Shown: positions 1 through 9,252, counted from the stretch's first letter. The stretch: 64,000 nucleotides of DNA from a bacterium (GCA_014360495.1 JACIXR010000009.1:62001-126000), one strand, 5' to 3'. Made by a program: numbers and translations. The notes: generated by a model from the letters alone, not told the origin.

Positions 1-1174
1 CCCTATCAGGATTGAGGAACCTCTCAAAAAGAAGCCCATATTTCAAAGGGTCCAATTGAGTGATTTCCAGGACATAGGCAACCATACTTCCTGCTGCTGA
101 ACCCCTCCCCGGTCCAATTGGAATGCCCTTCTCCCGTGCCGCCTTCACGATGTCCCATACTATAAGAAAATAGCCAGCGTATCCCTTCTCAATTATGATT
201 GATAGCTCATATTTAAGGCGTTCCTTCGCTTCCTTGGGACGAGTCGGGTAGCGTTTGGGAAAATTATCCCAGCAGAGTTTTTCCAGATAGGATTCCAAGG
301 TGTAACCCTCGGGGACTGGAAAATAGGGAAGATGTGGTTTCTCCAATTCCAACTCCAGATTACATTTCGCTGCTATCTCCAGGGTGTTTTCTATAGCTCC
401 AGGAACCTCGGGGAAGAGATTAAACATCTCCAAGGGGGTTTTGAAGTAGAATTCAGGCGTGCTAAAGCCGAGCTTTTTCGGCTTGCTGATGGTGCTTCCC
501 GTGCCTATGCAGAGGAGGATATCGTGGATTTTCGCATCGCTCTTGCGAAGATAATGGACATCGTTCGTCGCTACTAAGGGAATGGAGAGCTTCTTCCCCA
601 ATTCTATCAAAGCTTCCTTGACCTTTTTCTCCTCAGGTAGTCCGTGGTCTTGGAGCTCAAAATAAAAGTTCCTTTCCCCGAAAATCTCCCTCAGCTCGAG
701 GGCTGTTCTTTCTGCACCTTCAATGTCATCATTTAATATCTTGCGAGGGACTTCACCCACGAGGCAACTCGTAAGAGCGATAAGCCCTTCGCTATATTTT
801 GCGAGGATTTCCTTGTCAACCCTTGGCTTATAATAAAATCCTTCCGTGTTAGCGAATGAAACGAGCTTAATAAGGTTCTTATAACCCTGGTAATTCTTCG
901 CCAAGAGAACGATGTGTGTGAAGGAGGCATCTATTTGCCCTTCCTTATCGGTCGCCTTGCGAGGAGCGACATACATCTCGCAGCCAATTATTGGCTTTAT
1001 TCCATTCTCTTTACATTTAAGATAAAAGGGAATCGCTCCATAAAGAACGCCGTGGTCAGTGAGGGCAAGGGCGGGCATACCGAGCTGGGAAGCGTATTCC
1101 ACCAACTCGTCTATCCTGCACATCCCGTCCAAAAGGCTGTATTCCGAATGGGTATGGAGATGAACGAACTGCAT
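1..1174 (-). CDS. dnaE: DNA polymerase III alpha subunit, 5' part (truncated by window edge)
   Basis: The minus strand is open from an ATG at 1174 to the window edge, about 391 codons. The product starts [17 protein letters not shown], the N-terminal PHP-domain signature of the replicative polymerase. [17 protein letters not shown] and [14 protein letters not shown] follow, and [10 protein letters not shown] of the polymerase region appears near the window edge. All are diagnostic of bacterial DnaE. An AAGGAGGA ribosome site lies just before the ATG. The remaining two thirds of the protein (palm, fingers, tau-binding) lies outside the window. The ABC transporter genes upstream on the same strand end 52 bases before the start and may be co-transcribed. 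Identification is very secure; only the length is unknown. Confidence 0.96.
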   Translation of the reverse strand, partial: MQFVHLHTHSEYSLLDGMCRIDELVEYASQLGMPALALTDHGVLYGAIPFYLKCKENGIKPIIGCEMYVAPRKATDKEGQIDASFTHIVLLAKNYQGYKNLIKLVSFANTEGFYYKPRVDKEILAKYSEGLIALTSCLVGEVPRKILNDDIEGAERTALELREIFGERNFYFELQDHGLPEEKKVKEALIELGKKLSIPLVATNDVHYLRKSDAKIHDILLCIGTGSTISKPKKLGFSTPEFYFKTPLEMFNLFPEVPGAIENTLEIAAKCNLELELEKPHLPYFPVPEGYTLESYLEKLCWDNFPKRYPTRPKEAKERLKYELSIIIEKGYAGYFLIVWDIVKAAREKGIPIGPGRGSAAGSMVAYVLEITQLDPLKYGLLFERFLNPDR

Positions 1175-1226
1175 AGCTCCTCCTTTATAAGATTATAAAG
1201 AAGAGCTTGAGGAAAGCAAGGGGTTA

Positions 1227-2033
1227 CTATCGCAAATAAAGTTTTCCACCCAAGAGCTTGAAGAGAAGAAGAGTGGAGAACGCTATGAAGACGAGAATCA
1301 ATGTAGCTGCAAGGGCTATTTCTATCCTCCCTATGCTCAGATTCATAAAAATCGCTATCGGGAGAACCTCGGTCTTTAAGGGGGTGGCACCAGCTACGAT
1401 GATTATAGGGGCGAACTCTCCCATCGCTCTTGCCCAAGTCATTATTAATCCCGCTATTATGCCATTTCTTGCCAGAGGGAGAGTAACCTTCCAGAAGGCG
1501 AGGGGTCTGGAGCAGCCTAAGGAACGGGCGACATCTTCATAGCGAGGGTCAACATCGTCAAATGCCGCCTTACACGCCCTCACCGCGAAAGCGGCTGCGA
1601 TTGTGAACTGGGCAAGGACTATTCCATAGACTGTGTGGACGAAGCGAATCCCCAACCCTTCAATCCATCTGCCAAAGGGTGTGCCAAAGAAAACGAGGAT
1701 GCTTATGCCAGCTACCAGGGGAGGAAGGACTATCGGCATATCCAAGATGGTATCCCAAAGGGTGGGGAAAGGAAACCTATAGCGGGATAGGGCATAGGCG
1801 GAAGGGATAGCTATGATAGCGGACAAGAAGGTGGTTGTAAGGGAGGTTATAAGGCTTAATTTGATGGCGAAAAGCATTTCCGCCGAACGGAAGGCTCTCC
1901 AAAGGTCTCCAGGCTTGGGGTAAAGGGCATCGGCGACGAGGAGGGCTAAAATGAAGGCGAGATAAAGAAAGAGAAGAGAAGAAGTGGAGGTCTGAAAGAA
2001 GAGTTCCTTTTTAGCGGCGGGAGAGGCTTTCAT
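1227..2033 (-). CDS. ABC transporter permease, molybdate/tungstate (ModB/WtpB) type
   Basis: A 268-residue inner-membrane permease with about six transmembrane segments. The cytoplasmic EAA-type loop reads VARSLGCSRPLAFWKVTLP, followed by WARAMGEFAPIIIVAG, the pattern of ModB/WtpB/CysT permeases for oxyanions. Its ATG overlaps the TGA of the upstream binding-protein gene (ATGA), so the two are translationally coupled. No ATPase gene (modC/wtpC) follows: the next gene downstream is dnaE. The ATPase must therefore be encoded elsewhere or shared with another system. Family assignment is firm; molybdate versus tungstate versus sulfate is not decided by the sequence. Confidence 0.85.
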   Translation of the reverse strand: MKASPAAKKELFFQTSTSSLLFLYLAFILALLVADALYPKPGDLWRAFRSAEMLFAIKLSLITSLTTTFLSAIIAIPSAYALSRYRFPFPTLWDTILDMPIVLPPLVAGISILVFFGTPFGRWIEGLGIRFVHTVYGIVLAQFTIAAAFAVRACKAAFDDVDPRYEDVARSLGCSRPLAFWKVTLPLARNGIIAGLIMTWARAMGEFAPIIIVAGATPLKTEVLPIAIFMNLSIGRIEIALAATLILVFIAFSTLLLFKLLGGKLYLR

Positions 2034-2842
2034 TTCTCTTTCTTTTCGTTGTTGTTCACAGTAGCGAAGCCGTGCTTAGCGAAAATCTTCTTCCCTTTAG
2101 GTGAAAGAACGAAGTTAAGGAAATTCTCTGCCTCATCAATGTGCTTGCTGAATTTGAGGATTCCAAGCGGTATCGGCGAATCAATTCTATACTTTGGGTC
2201 TATGGGGATGATATCAATGGAGTCTCTAATTCTATGAGCTGTTGCGTTCCAGATAATGGTCGCATCTAATTGCTTTAATTTGATGGAATTGCCAAGCTCC
2301 GGTTCCTGCATAGCCAAATATGCTGTCTTCTTCCAAATCTTATCCGCTAACCCATTCTGCTTAAGCACCTTCTCTGCCCTCTTGAATATCTCGTCGGATA
2401 TATGTCCAATCGCGCAGGCATCCTTGTTGCCCAAGCCAACTTTTATATCTTCCCTAAGGAAATCCAAAATAGACTTCACGCCTTTAGGATTACCTTTCTG
2501 AACGGCTATCACGGGAATGAATAAGGCTACGACTTTCCATCTATGGATGAAGCCTTTATCAATTGCTTGGTCCATATACCACTGCTCACCCGGCATATAA
2601 AGGTCTCCCTCCTGCGCGAAGGTAATTTGGGAAAGAAGGCAGGGGGAGCCCGAGAATGTATATTCTATTTTAATGTTGTATCTTTTCTCAAACTCCTTAC
2701 CTATCTCAAGCATAGGTGGGCTTATAGCTGCTCCACAGTAGACGAAAAGCTTTGTTCCCTTCTTCCTTTGAGCAAGGAAAGGATGCATTAGGAGAAGGAG
2801 AGGGATTAAAAAAACCAGGAAAATCGCTCTTCTTCTTATCAT
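2030..2842 (-). CDS. Molybdate/tungstate-type ABC substrate-binding protein (ModA-like)
   Basis: A 270-residue exported binding protein. Residues 1-24 form a signal peptide (basic MIRRR, then a leucine-rich core). The mature part starts LFVYCGAAISPPMLEIGKEF, the ModA-family opening in which a small loop holds the oxyanion, and continues with YTFSGSPCLLSQI and GDLYMPG. The C-terminal LSPKGKKIFAKHGF is the usual ModA ending. It is the first gene of a two-gene transporter unit with the overlapping permease. It delivers an oxyanion, probably molybdate or tungstate, to that permease in the periplasm. There is no Cys at the cleavage site for lipid anchoring, so it is probably soluble or anchored by an uncleaved signal. 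Confidence 0.82.
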   Translation of the reverse strand: MIRRRAIFLVFLIPLLLLMHPFLAQRKKGTKLFVYCGAAISPPMLEIGKEFEKRYNIKIEYTFSGSPCLLSQITFAQEGDLYMPGEQWYMDQAIDKGFIHRWKVVALFIPVIAVQKGNPKGVKSILDFLREDIKVGLGNKDACAIGHISDEIFKRAEKVLKQNGLADKIWKKTAYLAMQEPELGNSIKLKQLDATIIWNATAHRIRDSIDIIPIDPKYRIDSPIPLGILKFSKHIDEAENFLNFVLSPKGKKIFAKHGFATVNNNEKKEK

Positions 2843-2926
2843 TACAGTAAAGAGATTTTAAAGTTTTTTTGTGTCAAAAAAGTGAATTTAGTTTGTCAAA
2901 ATGAAGTTAATAAAAGTTGAGGGTTT

Positions 2927-3013
2927 TGGTGCGGAGGGCGGGATTTGAACCCGCACGGACGAAAAGTCCACTGGATCCTGAGTCCAGCGCGTCTTCCGTT
3001 CCGCCACCTCCGC
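2927..3013 (-). tRNA. tRNA-Leu (anticodon CAG)
   Basis: Read on the minus strand the gene starts GCGGAGGTGGCGGAA and ends CCCTCCGCACCA, so the 7-bp acceptor stem pairs and the CCA end is encoded. The anticodon arm CTGGA-CTCAGGA-TCCAG gives anticodon CAG. A long variable arm (GTGGACTTTTCGTCC) marks it as a class II tRNA. The T arm GCGGG-TTCAAAT-CCCGC is perfect. It stands alone between the transporter unit and the phosphodiesterase-like gene. Confidence 0.96.
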
Positions 3014-3070
3014 AGAGCCATAAATAATTATAATAATAAAGCAAAGATTGTAAAATGACGATGTTCTAGG

Positions 3071-3094
3071 GAGGCTTCCCGAGAGGGAAGCCTC
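3071..3094. repeat. Short perfect inverted repeat (intergenic palindrome family)
   Basis: GAGGCTTCCC, a GAGA loop and GGGAAGCCTC form a 10-bp perfect stem, followed by ACAATGA. No T-run follows on either strand, so it is not a classical terminator. It resembles the other intergenic palindromes listed here, which pair GGGCTYCC-like arms and end in a CAAT motif. Confidence 0.7.
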
Positions 3095-3128
3095 ACAATG
3101 ATAAAAAGAGATTCATTCTTTTTATCGC

Positions 3129-3157
3129 TTGACTTTTCTTCGTTGGTGTTTTAAAAG
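3129..3157 (+). promoter_or_regulatory. Sigma70-type promoter of the phosphodiesterase-like gene
   Basis: TTGACT (3129-3134) and TAAAAG (3152-3157) are separated by 17 bases. An AGGAGGT ribosome site (3174-3180) lies 8 bases before the ATG at 3189, so this transcript has a short conventional leader. Confidence 0.6.
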
Positions 3158-3188
3158 AAATTAGCTTTAATTTAGGAGGTGTTTGATA

Positions 3189-5111
3189 ATGCCAAAAGTA
3201 GTTGTTATAGGTTTTGATGCCCCCATAACGAAATCCCTTCTCAAGCTTATGGATGAAGGTGTGCTACCCAATCTTGACGCCCTGAGAAAACGGGGAGTGT
3301 GGATGCAAAATTGTCTCGTTCCCCATCCCACAATCACACCTCCCAACTGGACAACAATCGCCACCGGCGCTTACCCAGGAACTCACCAGATAACCTGTTT
3401 CCATATTCCCAAGGAAGACGGTTATCCCGGTTCACCGCAAACCTGTATGCAGGCTTTCCGCTCGATTGATGTCAAGGCTGAGACGATTTGGGAGGCGGGA
3501 GAAAGAATCGGCAAAAAGGCAATCGTCCTCAATTACCCTACCACTTGGCCTCCCCGAATGAAGGACGGTATCCAAATCGGAGGTTTTGGTCTTCATGTAA
3601 CGGATTGGAGAATGAAGGAAGATGGGGAGGGATTAACTGGGTGGAGATGGCTTATAAATCTCGCCGACCATCAATGCGCCGCAAGTGAGGATTTGCCCCT
3701 CGCCGATAAAATCACCCCCCTACCTGCAAAAGGATGGAAAAATCTCCCCGATGGCGAATTCCTTGAGGCGGAGATTGAGGTCGGCAAATACAACAACCTC
3801 TTCCCCGTGAAACCGATAAAGCTGTTTCTTTTGATTGATACAAAAGGGGGCATTGTGAGGGGCTATCTTGATAAAAGCGAGAGTGAGCCTGTTTTTGAAG
3901 TTAAGAGAGGGGAGTGGAGCAAGAGGGCGAAGTTAACTTTCCAAACGGAAAAGGGCGAAAGGGATGCTTATTTCAAGGTAAAGTTGATGGAGCTATCGCA
4001 AGATGGAGGAGCGATCAGGCTCTATTTCACTACATTTTGTTCTGTTGAAGGGGCTTGTTATCCTCCCGAAATAGCGAAGGAGATAGAGGGTAAAATTGAT
4101 GAAGGGCTGCCTTTGAGGGCGATGGAAGACGCGGTAACTTTGGGCTGGATTGATTACGAGACCTATGGGGAGATTTTGGATATGGAGAATAAGTGGCTCG
4201 GCGAGGTAGCAAATTATCTAATGAAAAATAAAGAATGGGATATCTTTTATATGCATGCCCATGCTCCCGACCATACTTACCATTTAATCCTCAACAACCT
4301 TGACCATTCGCCAGATTCCCAATTGAAAAATAGATTAGCTAAATTGGAGAGGAACTTTTATATATCCCTTGATAGAATGGTTGGAAGGATTAGGGAGGGA
4401 GCAGGGGAGGACGCTATAATCGCCATCGTCTCCGACCATGGCGCCTGCCCGACCCATCCGCAATACAAGGCTTTGAGCATTAACAGGATTCTCGCAAATA
4501 AGGGACTTTTGAAATTCAAGGAAGATGGAAGCATAGATTGGGATAATACCCTCGCTTTTGAAGACCGCTCGGTTTACATATGGGTAAATCTTAAAAGCAG
4601 GTTTCCCTTTGGAATAGTTGAGGAGAAAGATTACGAAGAGGTGAGGGAGAAGATTATTGAGGCGCTGTTTTCCTACAGGGACCCGGGCACGGGAAGATGT
4701 CCCTTTGCGTTCGTCCTACGCAAGGAGGAGGCAATTCTTTTGGGCTTGAGAGGCGAGAGGGTAGGAGATATAGTTTTTGGGACTTATCCTGAGGCGCCAG
4801 GCGAGCACGGTCGCCATATCACTTCAGGGGAGTATTCAATAGGTTCTATGAAAGGGACATTGATGCTTTGTGGACCAGGGATAAAGAAAGGGGTCGTTTT
4901 GGAGAGGCAAGTGAACATAGCTGACCTCGTCCCCACGCTTTGCTATATCACTGGTTTGCCTGTACCCAAGCAATGTGAGGGAGCGGTTATTTATCAAGCA
5001 TTGGAGGATGAAAACCTCCCTTGGAGGGAATATCAGAAGCTGGAGGAAAAATATAAGAAGTTGGAGGAAACGATAAGGGTTATGCGTTCTCTTACCCATT
5101 CATATGAATGA
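3189..5111 (+). CDS. Alkaline phosphatase superfamily protein (type I phosphodiesterase/nucleotide pyrophosphatase)
   Basis: A 640-residue metal-dependent hydrolase of the nucleotide pyrophosphatase/phosphodiesterase branch. MPKVVVIGFDAP carries the first metal-ligand Asp, and PPNWTTIATGAYPG carries the Thr nucleophile. YMHAHAPDHTYH, IVSDHGACP and GEHGRH supply the remaining Asp/His metal ligands in family order. An insert of roughly 150 residues (about 170-320) separates the nucleophile from the DHTYH motif. No signal peptide is present, so it is cytoplasmic. The ATG at 3189 is chosen over a TTG at 3183 because it is correctly spaced from AGGAGGT. The substrate is unknown; phosphoesters, phosphonates or sulfates are possible. 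Confidence 0.88.
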   Translation: MPKVVVIGFDAPITKSLLKLMDEGVLPNLDALRKRGVWMQNCLVPHPTITPPNWTTIATGAYPGTHQITCFHIPKEDGYPGSPQTCMQAFRSIDVKAETIWEAGERIGKKAIVLNYPTTWPPRMKDGIQIGGFGLHVTDWRMKEDGEGLTGWRWLINLADHQCAASEDLPLADKITPLPAKGWKNLPDGEFLEAEIEVGKYNNLFPVKPIKLFLLIDTKGGIVRGYLDKSESEPVFEVKRGEWSKRAKLTFQTEKGERDAYFKVKLMELSQDGGAIRLYFTTFCSVEGACYPPEIAKEIEGKIDEGLPLRAMEDAVTLGWIDYETYGEILDMENKWLGEVANYLMKNKEWDIFYMHAHAPDHTYHLILNNLDHSPDSQLKNRLAKLERNFYISLDRMVGRIREGAGEDAIIAIVSDHGACPTHPQYKALSINRILANKGLLKFKEDGSIDWDNTLAFEDRSVYIWVNLKSRFPFGIVEEKDYEEVREKIIEALFSYRDPGTGRCPFAFVLRKEEAILLGLRGERVGDIVFGTYPEAPGEHGRHITSGEYSIGSMKGTLMLCGPGIKKGVVLERQVNIADLVPTLCYITGLPVPKQCEGAVIYQALEDENLPWREYQKLEEKYKKLEETIRVMRSLTHSYE

Positions 5112-5142
5112 ATTTTGTTAAGGGAGGAAAGCGTCATTTCTC

Positions 5143-5181
5143 AGATTGCGGGGCTTCTGCACTGCAGAAGCCCCGCAATCT
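5143..5181. repeat. 39-base perfect palindrome (GAGATTGC repeat family)
   Basis: Two 19-base arms (5143-5161 and 5163-5181) are exact reverse complements around a single base. The arms read inward from AGATTGCGGGGC. It lies 31 bases after the stop of the phosphodiesterase-like gene. There is no T-run, so it is read as a member of the dispersed palindromic family and not as a typical terminator. Confidence 0.85.
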
Positions 5182-5202
5182 CTCATTTGTGGTGTCAAGA
5201 AA

Positions 5203-5393
5203 GGAGATTGCTTCGTCGCTTTGCTTCTTGCATCTATGGGTATAGGTTTTTAGGAGCTAATCACAATTAATCCATTTATATTTCTTTCTCTCCTTGCGGG
5301 AGGCTCGCAATCTAATATGCTCTATCACTCGCCATGACAAAAAGAGATTTCTTCGTCGTTCCATTCTATGGAGAGCCCCGCGATCACAGCGAA
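5203..5393. repeat. Cluster of degenerate palindromic repeats between convergent genes
   Basis: The intergenic gap holds further copies of the family: GAGATTGCTTCGTCGCT with TTGCTTCTTGCA at 5203-5231, TCCTTGCGGGAGGCTCGCAATC at about 5291-5312 (written here as a 22-base span; its core is GCGGGAGGCTCGCAATC), and AGAGATTTCTTCGTCG with AGAGCCCCGCGATC at 5343-5385. No gene is seen between 5112 and 5383. The last copy runs up to the stop codon of the amidohydrolase gene. Confidence 0.65.
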
Positions 5394-6289
5394 GTTCTAT
5401 TCTCAATCTGCTTTTTCTCCGCCCTGTTAATATATTCCTTATATGGCACAAGAGAGAATTCGTTAATTAACTCTTCCATCTTGATTGCATCCGAAAGAGG
5501 TTCAATTGTGAAGAGGGCTTCATCCCCGAATGTCTCAATCCTGACTTTATCTCCGTATTTCCTCCTTATCTTCCTCGGCTTATCTTCCTGAAAATCCCAG
5601 TGGAATACGCCAGTATCCAATTCAATGTCCTGCCACACCCAATGGAAGAATCTATCCGTCTTAACGAGCCATCTACCCACCTTATCTATTATCCCCGACT
5701 TTAGCTCCCAAGTTGAAGCGACGATGTAGACATTGTTTAGAAGGGCGATGGAGTTTAAAATTCTTCCCGCTGGATAGGCGGAGGAGAAGATAATCATCTT
5801 AGCCCCTTTATCAGCGAGCTTCTTCCAATAGAGATGCCAATTTGCGTCAAAGCAAATCTGGAATCCGATTTTCCCGAACTCTGTCTCTATCGGTTCCTGT
5901 TCCTCGGCGCCTGGGCAGACACCATCCTCCATCTCTGGCTCGGTTGGATGGATTTTATCGTATTTCCCCACGATTTCTCCCTTTCTATTGAACAAGAAGC
6001 AGGTATTGAATACATTTCCCTCTCTTCTATCATAGATTGAACCCCCGATGTAAACTTGATGCTTTTTGGCAAGCTCGCTGAGGAATGCTTTTACTTTCTC
6101 TATATCCTGAACATCTCTCGCTTTGACGGGAACGCCGATATAGGGGAAGACCTCGGGCAGAGCGACGATATCGGGTTTGATATCCTTTATGCTTTCCATT
6201 AAATCCTCAACATATTTTAAATTTTCCTCCACCCTGCTTGCTCTCCTATACTCAAGCGCCATAGATATAGTCGCAACCTTAATCCTCAT
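5384..6289 (-). CDS. Carbon-nitrogen hydrolase (nitrilase superfamily amidohydrolase)
   Basis: A 301-residue cytoplasmic hydrolase of the nitrilase/amidase superfamily. The Glu-Lys-Cys triad is visible: DIVALPEVFPY (Glu), GKYDKIHPTEPE (Lys) and IGFQICFDANWH (Cys). FSSAYPAGR follows the nucleophile, as is common in N-carbamoyl-type members. Such enzymes hydrolyse linear amides or N-carbamoyl groups; the precise substrate cannot be read from the sequence. The gene diverges from the secreted DUF4091 gene across an 84-base promoter region. An AAAGGAGG ribosome site precedes the ATG. Nothing suggests truncation. Confidence 0.86.
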   Translation of the reverse strand: MRIKVATISMALEYRRASRVEENLKYVEDLMESIKDIKPDIVALPEVFPYIGVPVKARDVQDIEKVKAFLSELAKKHQVYIGGSIYDRREGNVFNTCFLFNRKGEIVGKYDKIHPTEPEMEDGVCPGAEEQEPIETEFGKIGFQICFDANWHLYWKKLADKGAKMIIFSSAYPAGRILNSIALLNNVYIVASTWELKSGIIDKVGRWLVKTDRFFHWVWQDIELDTGVFHWDFQEDKPRKIRRKYGDKVRIETFGDEALFTIEPLSDAIKMEELINEFSLVPYKEYINRAEKKQIENRTSL

Positions 6290-6311
6290 AATCCTTGACC
6301 TCCTTTCGTAT

Positions 6312-6339
6312 AATTTATCTTGACAAATTGAAGTGTAAA
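6312..6339 (-). promoter_or_regulatory. Candidate promoter of the amidohydrolase gene
   Basis: On the minus strand TTTACA (6339-6334) is followed after 16 bases by TAAATT (6317-6312). It interleaves with the divergent promoter of the DUF4091 gene (6320-6348), so the two genes could compete for polymerase. Confidence 0.4.
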
Positions 6340-6348
6340 AAATATAGT
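6320..6348 (+). promoter_or_regulatory. Consensus sigma70-type promoter of the DUF4091 gene
   Basis: TTGACA (6320-6325), a 17-base spacer and TATAGT (6343-6348) make a near-consensus promoter. An AGAGGT site at 6361-6366 lies 7 bases before the ATG at 6374. Confidence 0.75.
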
Positions 6349-6373
6349 ATATAAAAAGTTAGAGGTCAAGGAT

Positions 6374-9250
6374 ATGAAATATCTTGTTCTATTATTTTTA
6401 TTTGTTACTTTTTCTCTTTCCTTTCCTCAGACCCTTTGCGTAACCATCCCTCGCTTAGAGACACCCCCGACGATAGATGGCGAACTAAATGACACCTGCT
6501 GGAATACAGCAGTGAGGATTCAGCTCGCCCATCTCTTGGGAAAGACGGGAGAACCTTCCCAGAAAACCGACGTCCTTTTAGCCCATAACGATTCCTTCCT
6601 GTTCATTGCCTTCATCTGTTATGAGAACAAAATAAATGAGATTGTAGCGAATCAGAAGCAAAGGGATTTGGATGTATGGCGGGATGATTCCATTGAGATA
6701 TTCCTTTCTCCCAATCCTCCCGATTATCTCCACTTCATAGTCAATCCGATAGGAACTCAGCAGGACGAAATCAATAAGGAAGCAAAATGGAATGCCCAAT
6801 GGGAGGCGAAAGCGAAAATCCTCTCCGATAGATGGCAGGCTGAAATAGCCATTCCTTTCTCATCTATTCCCTTAGCCAAAAACACCCCCTCCGAGTGGCG
6901 AGCGAACTTCTGTCGAGAGGAAAGACCAAATCAAGAACTTTCAAGCTGGACAAGCTTGGAGAAGAGTTTTCACGAACCACATAACTTCGGGGTCATTTCC
7001 TTTACTTCTCCTCCGCCTTTCCCTCAAATTGCCGAGGAGCAGATGAAAGAAGCAGGTGAGAAAGTGAGGGATTATCTTATGAAGATATTGGGAGAAGCGA
7101 ACAAAAGCAAGGGAGAGATAGCGAGAATCGTGAAGGAGAAAACGCAAAATCTCTTGGAAGCTCTGGATAGGGGAGAAATTGACCCACGCGCGTTCAATTT
7201 CTCTTCCTTAGAACCCCTTGTCCACAAGATGAGATTGGCGAATAAAGAGGATACACCATACATTGTTTGTGAGGAAAGCACTCTAAGCAAGGTCAGGAAG
7301 GACAAGCCCTTTTCGGGAAAAGCGACGAGCGAGATTTCAATTTACTGTGCCCGAAACGAGATAAGGTCAGCTCAGCTGGTCATCCTCCCCCTGCAGAGCG
7401 ATTTAAAGGATGTGGAAATCTATTTAACTCCTCTGAAGGGCAAGGGTGGGGAGATAAGAAGGGAAAATATAAGCATAAATTTAGTGGGATATGTTGAGAT
7501 AAAGGAACCAACAAAGGGTGCCGAGCCGGGAATCTATCCCGACCCACTCCTTCCTTACAAGCCTTTTGATGTCTCTCTTGAGAGCATTCAGCCCATTTGG
7601 CTGACCTTTTCCGTTCCACCCTCTGCTAAATCGGGATGGTATGAGGGATGGCTTGAGATAAGACCTTCAAATGTTCCCTCAAAGAGGGTGAAGGTTCGCC
7701 TCTATGTCTTCAACTTCTCCCTCCCAACCACTCCAAGTCTTAAGACCTGTTTTCTCCTTTGGACAAATTATCTTCCCAAGTTTCACAAAATCTTGGAGGC
7801 GAGCTGGGGTTGGTTTGAGTCTCCGCCTCAGCGTTGGGGTTCAGTCTCGTTGAGCGATGACGCTTTTGAGGGGCAGCATTCCCTTATCGCTCCGCCGACG
7901 GAGCTCCGCTGGAGCAATATCCTTGCCCCCTATCAGGGGACCTGTGACGAAAATACTTATGTCTCCTTCGCCTACAAATCAAACGACGAAGGGACCACAT
8001 TCCTTCTTATGGGTACTTCTGAGGGAAACAAATTCTTTACCCCGAAGGAGCAGGAGAAGGGAAAATGGCATAAGGTGAGAGTAAGGGTTGTTGATTGTGG
8101 AGTACCAGTGGGAAGCTCTTATACATTGCAGTTTGTCCACGATTACGAGGGCTGTAAGCATACATTTCTCATAGATGATATTGAGGTTTACAGAGAGAAG
8201 GATGGGCAGAGGGAAGTTCTTTATAGAGAAGATTTTGAGGGCTTCTCAAATTTGACGCTCGGGGAGTTAATTAGAAGATATCGCCTCAATATGTTAGAGC
8301 ATAAGGTTAGCGATTGCAACATAATTTCTCCGAAAGTAGAGATTAGCGATGGAAAAGTCAAGATTGACTGGAGCGAGTTCGATAAGGAGATAAGCTTTTA
8401 TGTTGATAGGGGGCTAAACGGATTCAATATAGCTTGGCTGAGGATTCCCGGTGGTTGGGGCAAGGTGGGGAAGTTGGACCCCGAGCAACTTGAGATAAGC
8501 GCGGAGATAATAAGACAGACGGAAAAGCACCTTGCGGAGAAGGGATGGCTGAAATACGGCTATATTTACACAATTGATGAGCCTAGCAGGGAATATTTTC
8601 CCATAATAAAGGAGATATTCTCCTTCGTTAAGGAGAACGGTCCCCATCTCCGCAGACTTTTGACATTTGGCTACGGGGCAACTCGTCCCTGGGAACCCGG
8701 GGCTAAAGGACTTCCCGCTTATTCAGAAATAGCGGATAATGTTGACATACTCGTGCCCCATTCCGATTGCTTTGACTACGATTACCTGAAATCCCTCAAG
8801 AGAAAGGGAAAGGAGATATGGATGTATGTTTGTATCTCTGCGCAGAAGCCTTACCCTAATATCTGGGCAATAGATTATCCCGGGATTGACCATAGGATAC
8901 TCTTTTGGCAATGCTTCAAATATGATGTTGATGGATTCCTCTACTGGGCGATAAGCTATTGGGAGAAGAACCCTTGGGAGGACACGCGTACATATCCAGG
9001 CGGAAATGGGGATGGTTCCCTTATCTATCCCGGAGAGGATGGACCTATAAATTCAATAAGATGGGAGATAATCAGGGAAGGGATACAGGACTACGAGTAT
9101 CTCACGATTCTTAAGAGAAAGGTAGGGGAGGAGAAGGCCAAGAGATGGTTGGAGGGGATAGTGGAGGATTTAACACATTACACAATGGATGCAGATAAGA
9201 TAGAGAAGCGAAGGATTGAAATAGGCAAGATGATAGAAAGTTTCAAATAG
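6374..9250 (+). CDS. Secreted DUF4091 glycoside-hydrolase-like protein with N-terminal sugar-binding domain
   Basis: A 958-residue exported protein. Residues 1-18 form a signal peptide. Residues about 25-205 look like a CBM9/DOMON-type carbohydrate-binding fold (TIDGELNDTCWNTAV, DDSIEIFLSP). A middle beta-rich part (about 300-440) carries the GIYPDPLLPYKPF motif seen next to DUF4091 domains. A jelly-roll-like segment (about 480-610) precedes a TIM-barrel-like region with IYTIDEPSREYF, where the acidic DE pair is a plausible catalytic site. The C-terminus has GIQDYEYLTILKRK, the DUF4091 signature. It probably acts on a polysaccharide outside the cytoplasm; substrate unknown. A second protein of this type is encoded at 40052-43564. 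Confidence 0.82.
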   Translation: MKYLVLLFLFVTFSLSFPQTLCVTIPRLETPPTIDGELNDTCWNTAVRIQLAHLLGKTGEPSQKTDVLLAHNDSFLFIAFICYENKINEIVANQKQRDLDVWRDDSIEIFLSPNPPDYLHFIVNPIGTQQDEINKEAKWNAQWEAKAKILSDRWQAEIAIPFSSIPLAKNTPSEWRANFCREERPNQELSSWTSLEKSFHEPHNFGVISFTSPPPFPQIAEEQMKEAGEKVRDYLMKILGEANKSKGEIARIVKEKTQNLLEALDRGEIDPRAFNFSSLEPLVHKMRLANKEDTPYIVCEESTLSKVRKDKPFSGKATSEISIYCARNEIRSAQLVILPLQSDLKDVEIYLTPLKGKGGEIRRENISINLVGYVEIKEPTKGAEPGIYPDPLLPYKPFDVSLESIQPIWLTFSVPPSAKSGWYEGWLEIRPSNVPSKRVKVRLYVFNFSLPTTPSLKTCFLLWTNYLPKFHKILEASWGWFESPPQRWGSVSLSDDAFEGQHSLIAPPTELRWSNILAPYQGTCDENTYVSFAYKSNDEGTTFLLMGTSEGNKFFTPKEQEKGKWHKVRVRVVDCGVPVGSSYTLQFVHDYEGCKHTFLIDDIEVYREKDGQREVLYREDFEGFSNLTLGELIRRYRLNMLEHKVSDCNIISPKVEISDGKVKIDWSEFDKEISFYVDRGLNGFNIAWLRIPGGWGKVGKLDPEQLEISAEIIRQTEKHLAEKGWLKYGYIYTIDEPSREYFPIIKEIFSFVKENGPHLRRLLTFGYGATRPWEPGAKGLPAYSEIADNVDILVPHSDCFDYDYLKSLKRKGKEIWMYVCISAQKPYPNIWAIDYPGIDHRILFWQCFKYDVDGFLYWAISYWEKNPWEDTRTYPGGNGDGSLIYPGEDGPINSIRWEIIREGIQDYEYLTILKRKVGEEKAKRWLEGIVEDLTHYTMDADKIEKRRIEIGKMIESFK

Positions 9251-9252
9251 AA

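Noticed and set aside
914-1542. Open frames on the plus strand opposite dnaE and the permease gene
   Set aside because: They are antisense shadows of well-identified genes and have no ribosome sites or promoter.
5143-5181. Rho-independent terminator after the phosphodiesterase-like gene
   Set aside because: Perfect hairpin but no T-run on either strand, and it matches a dispersed repeat family.
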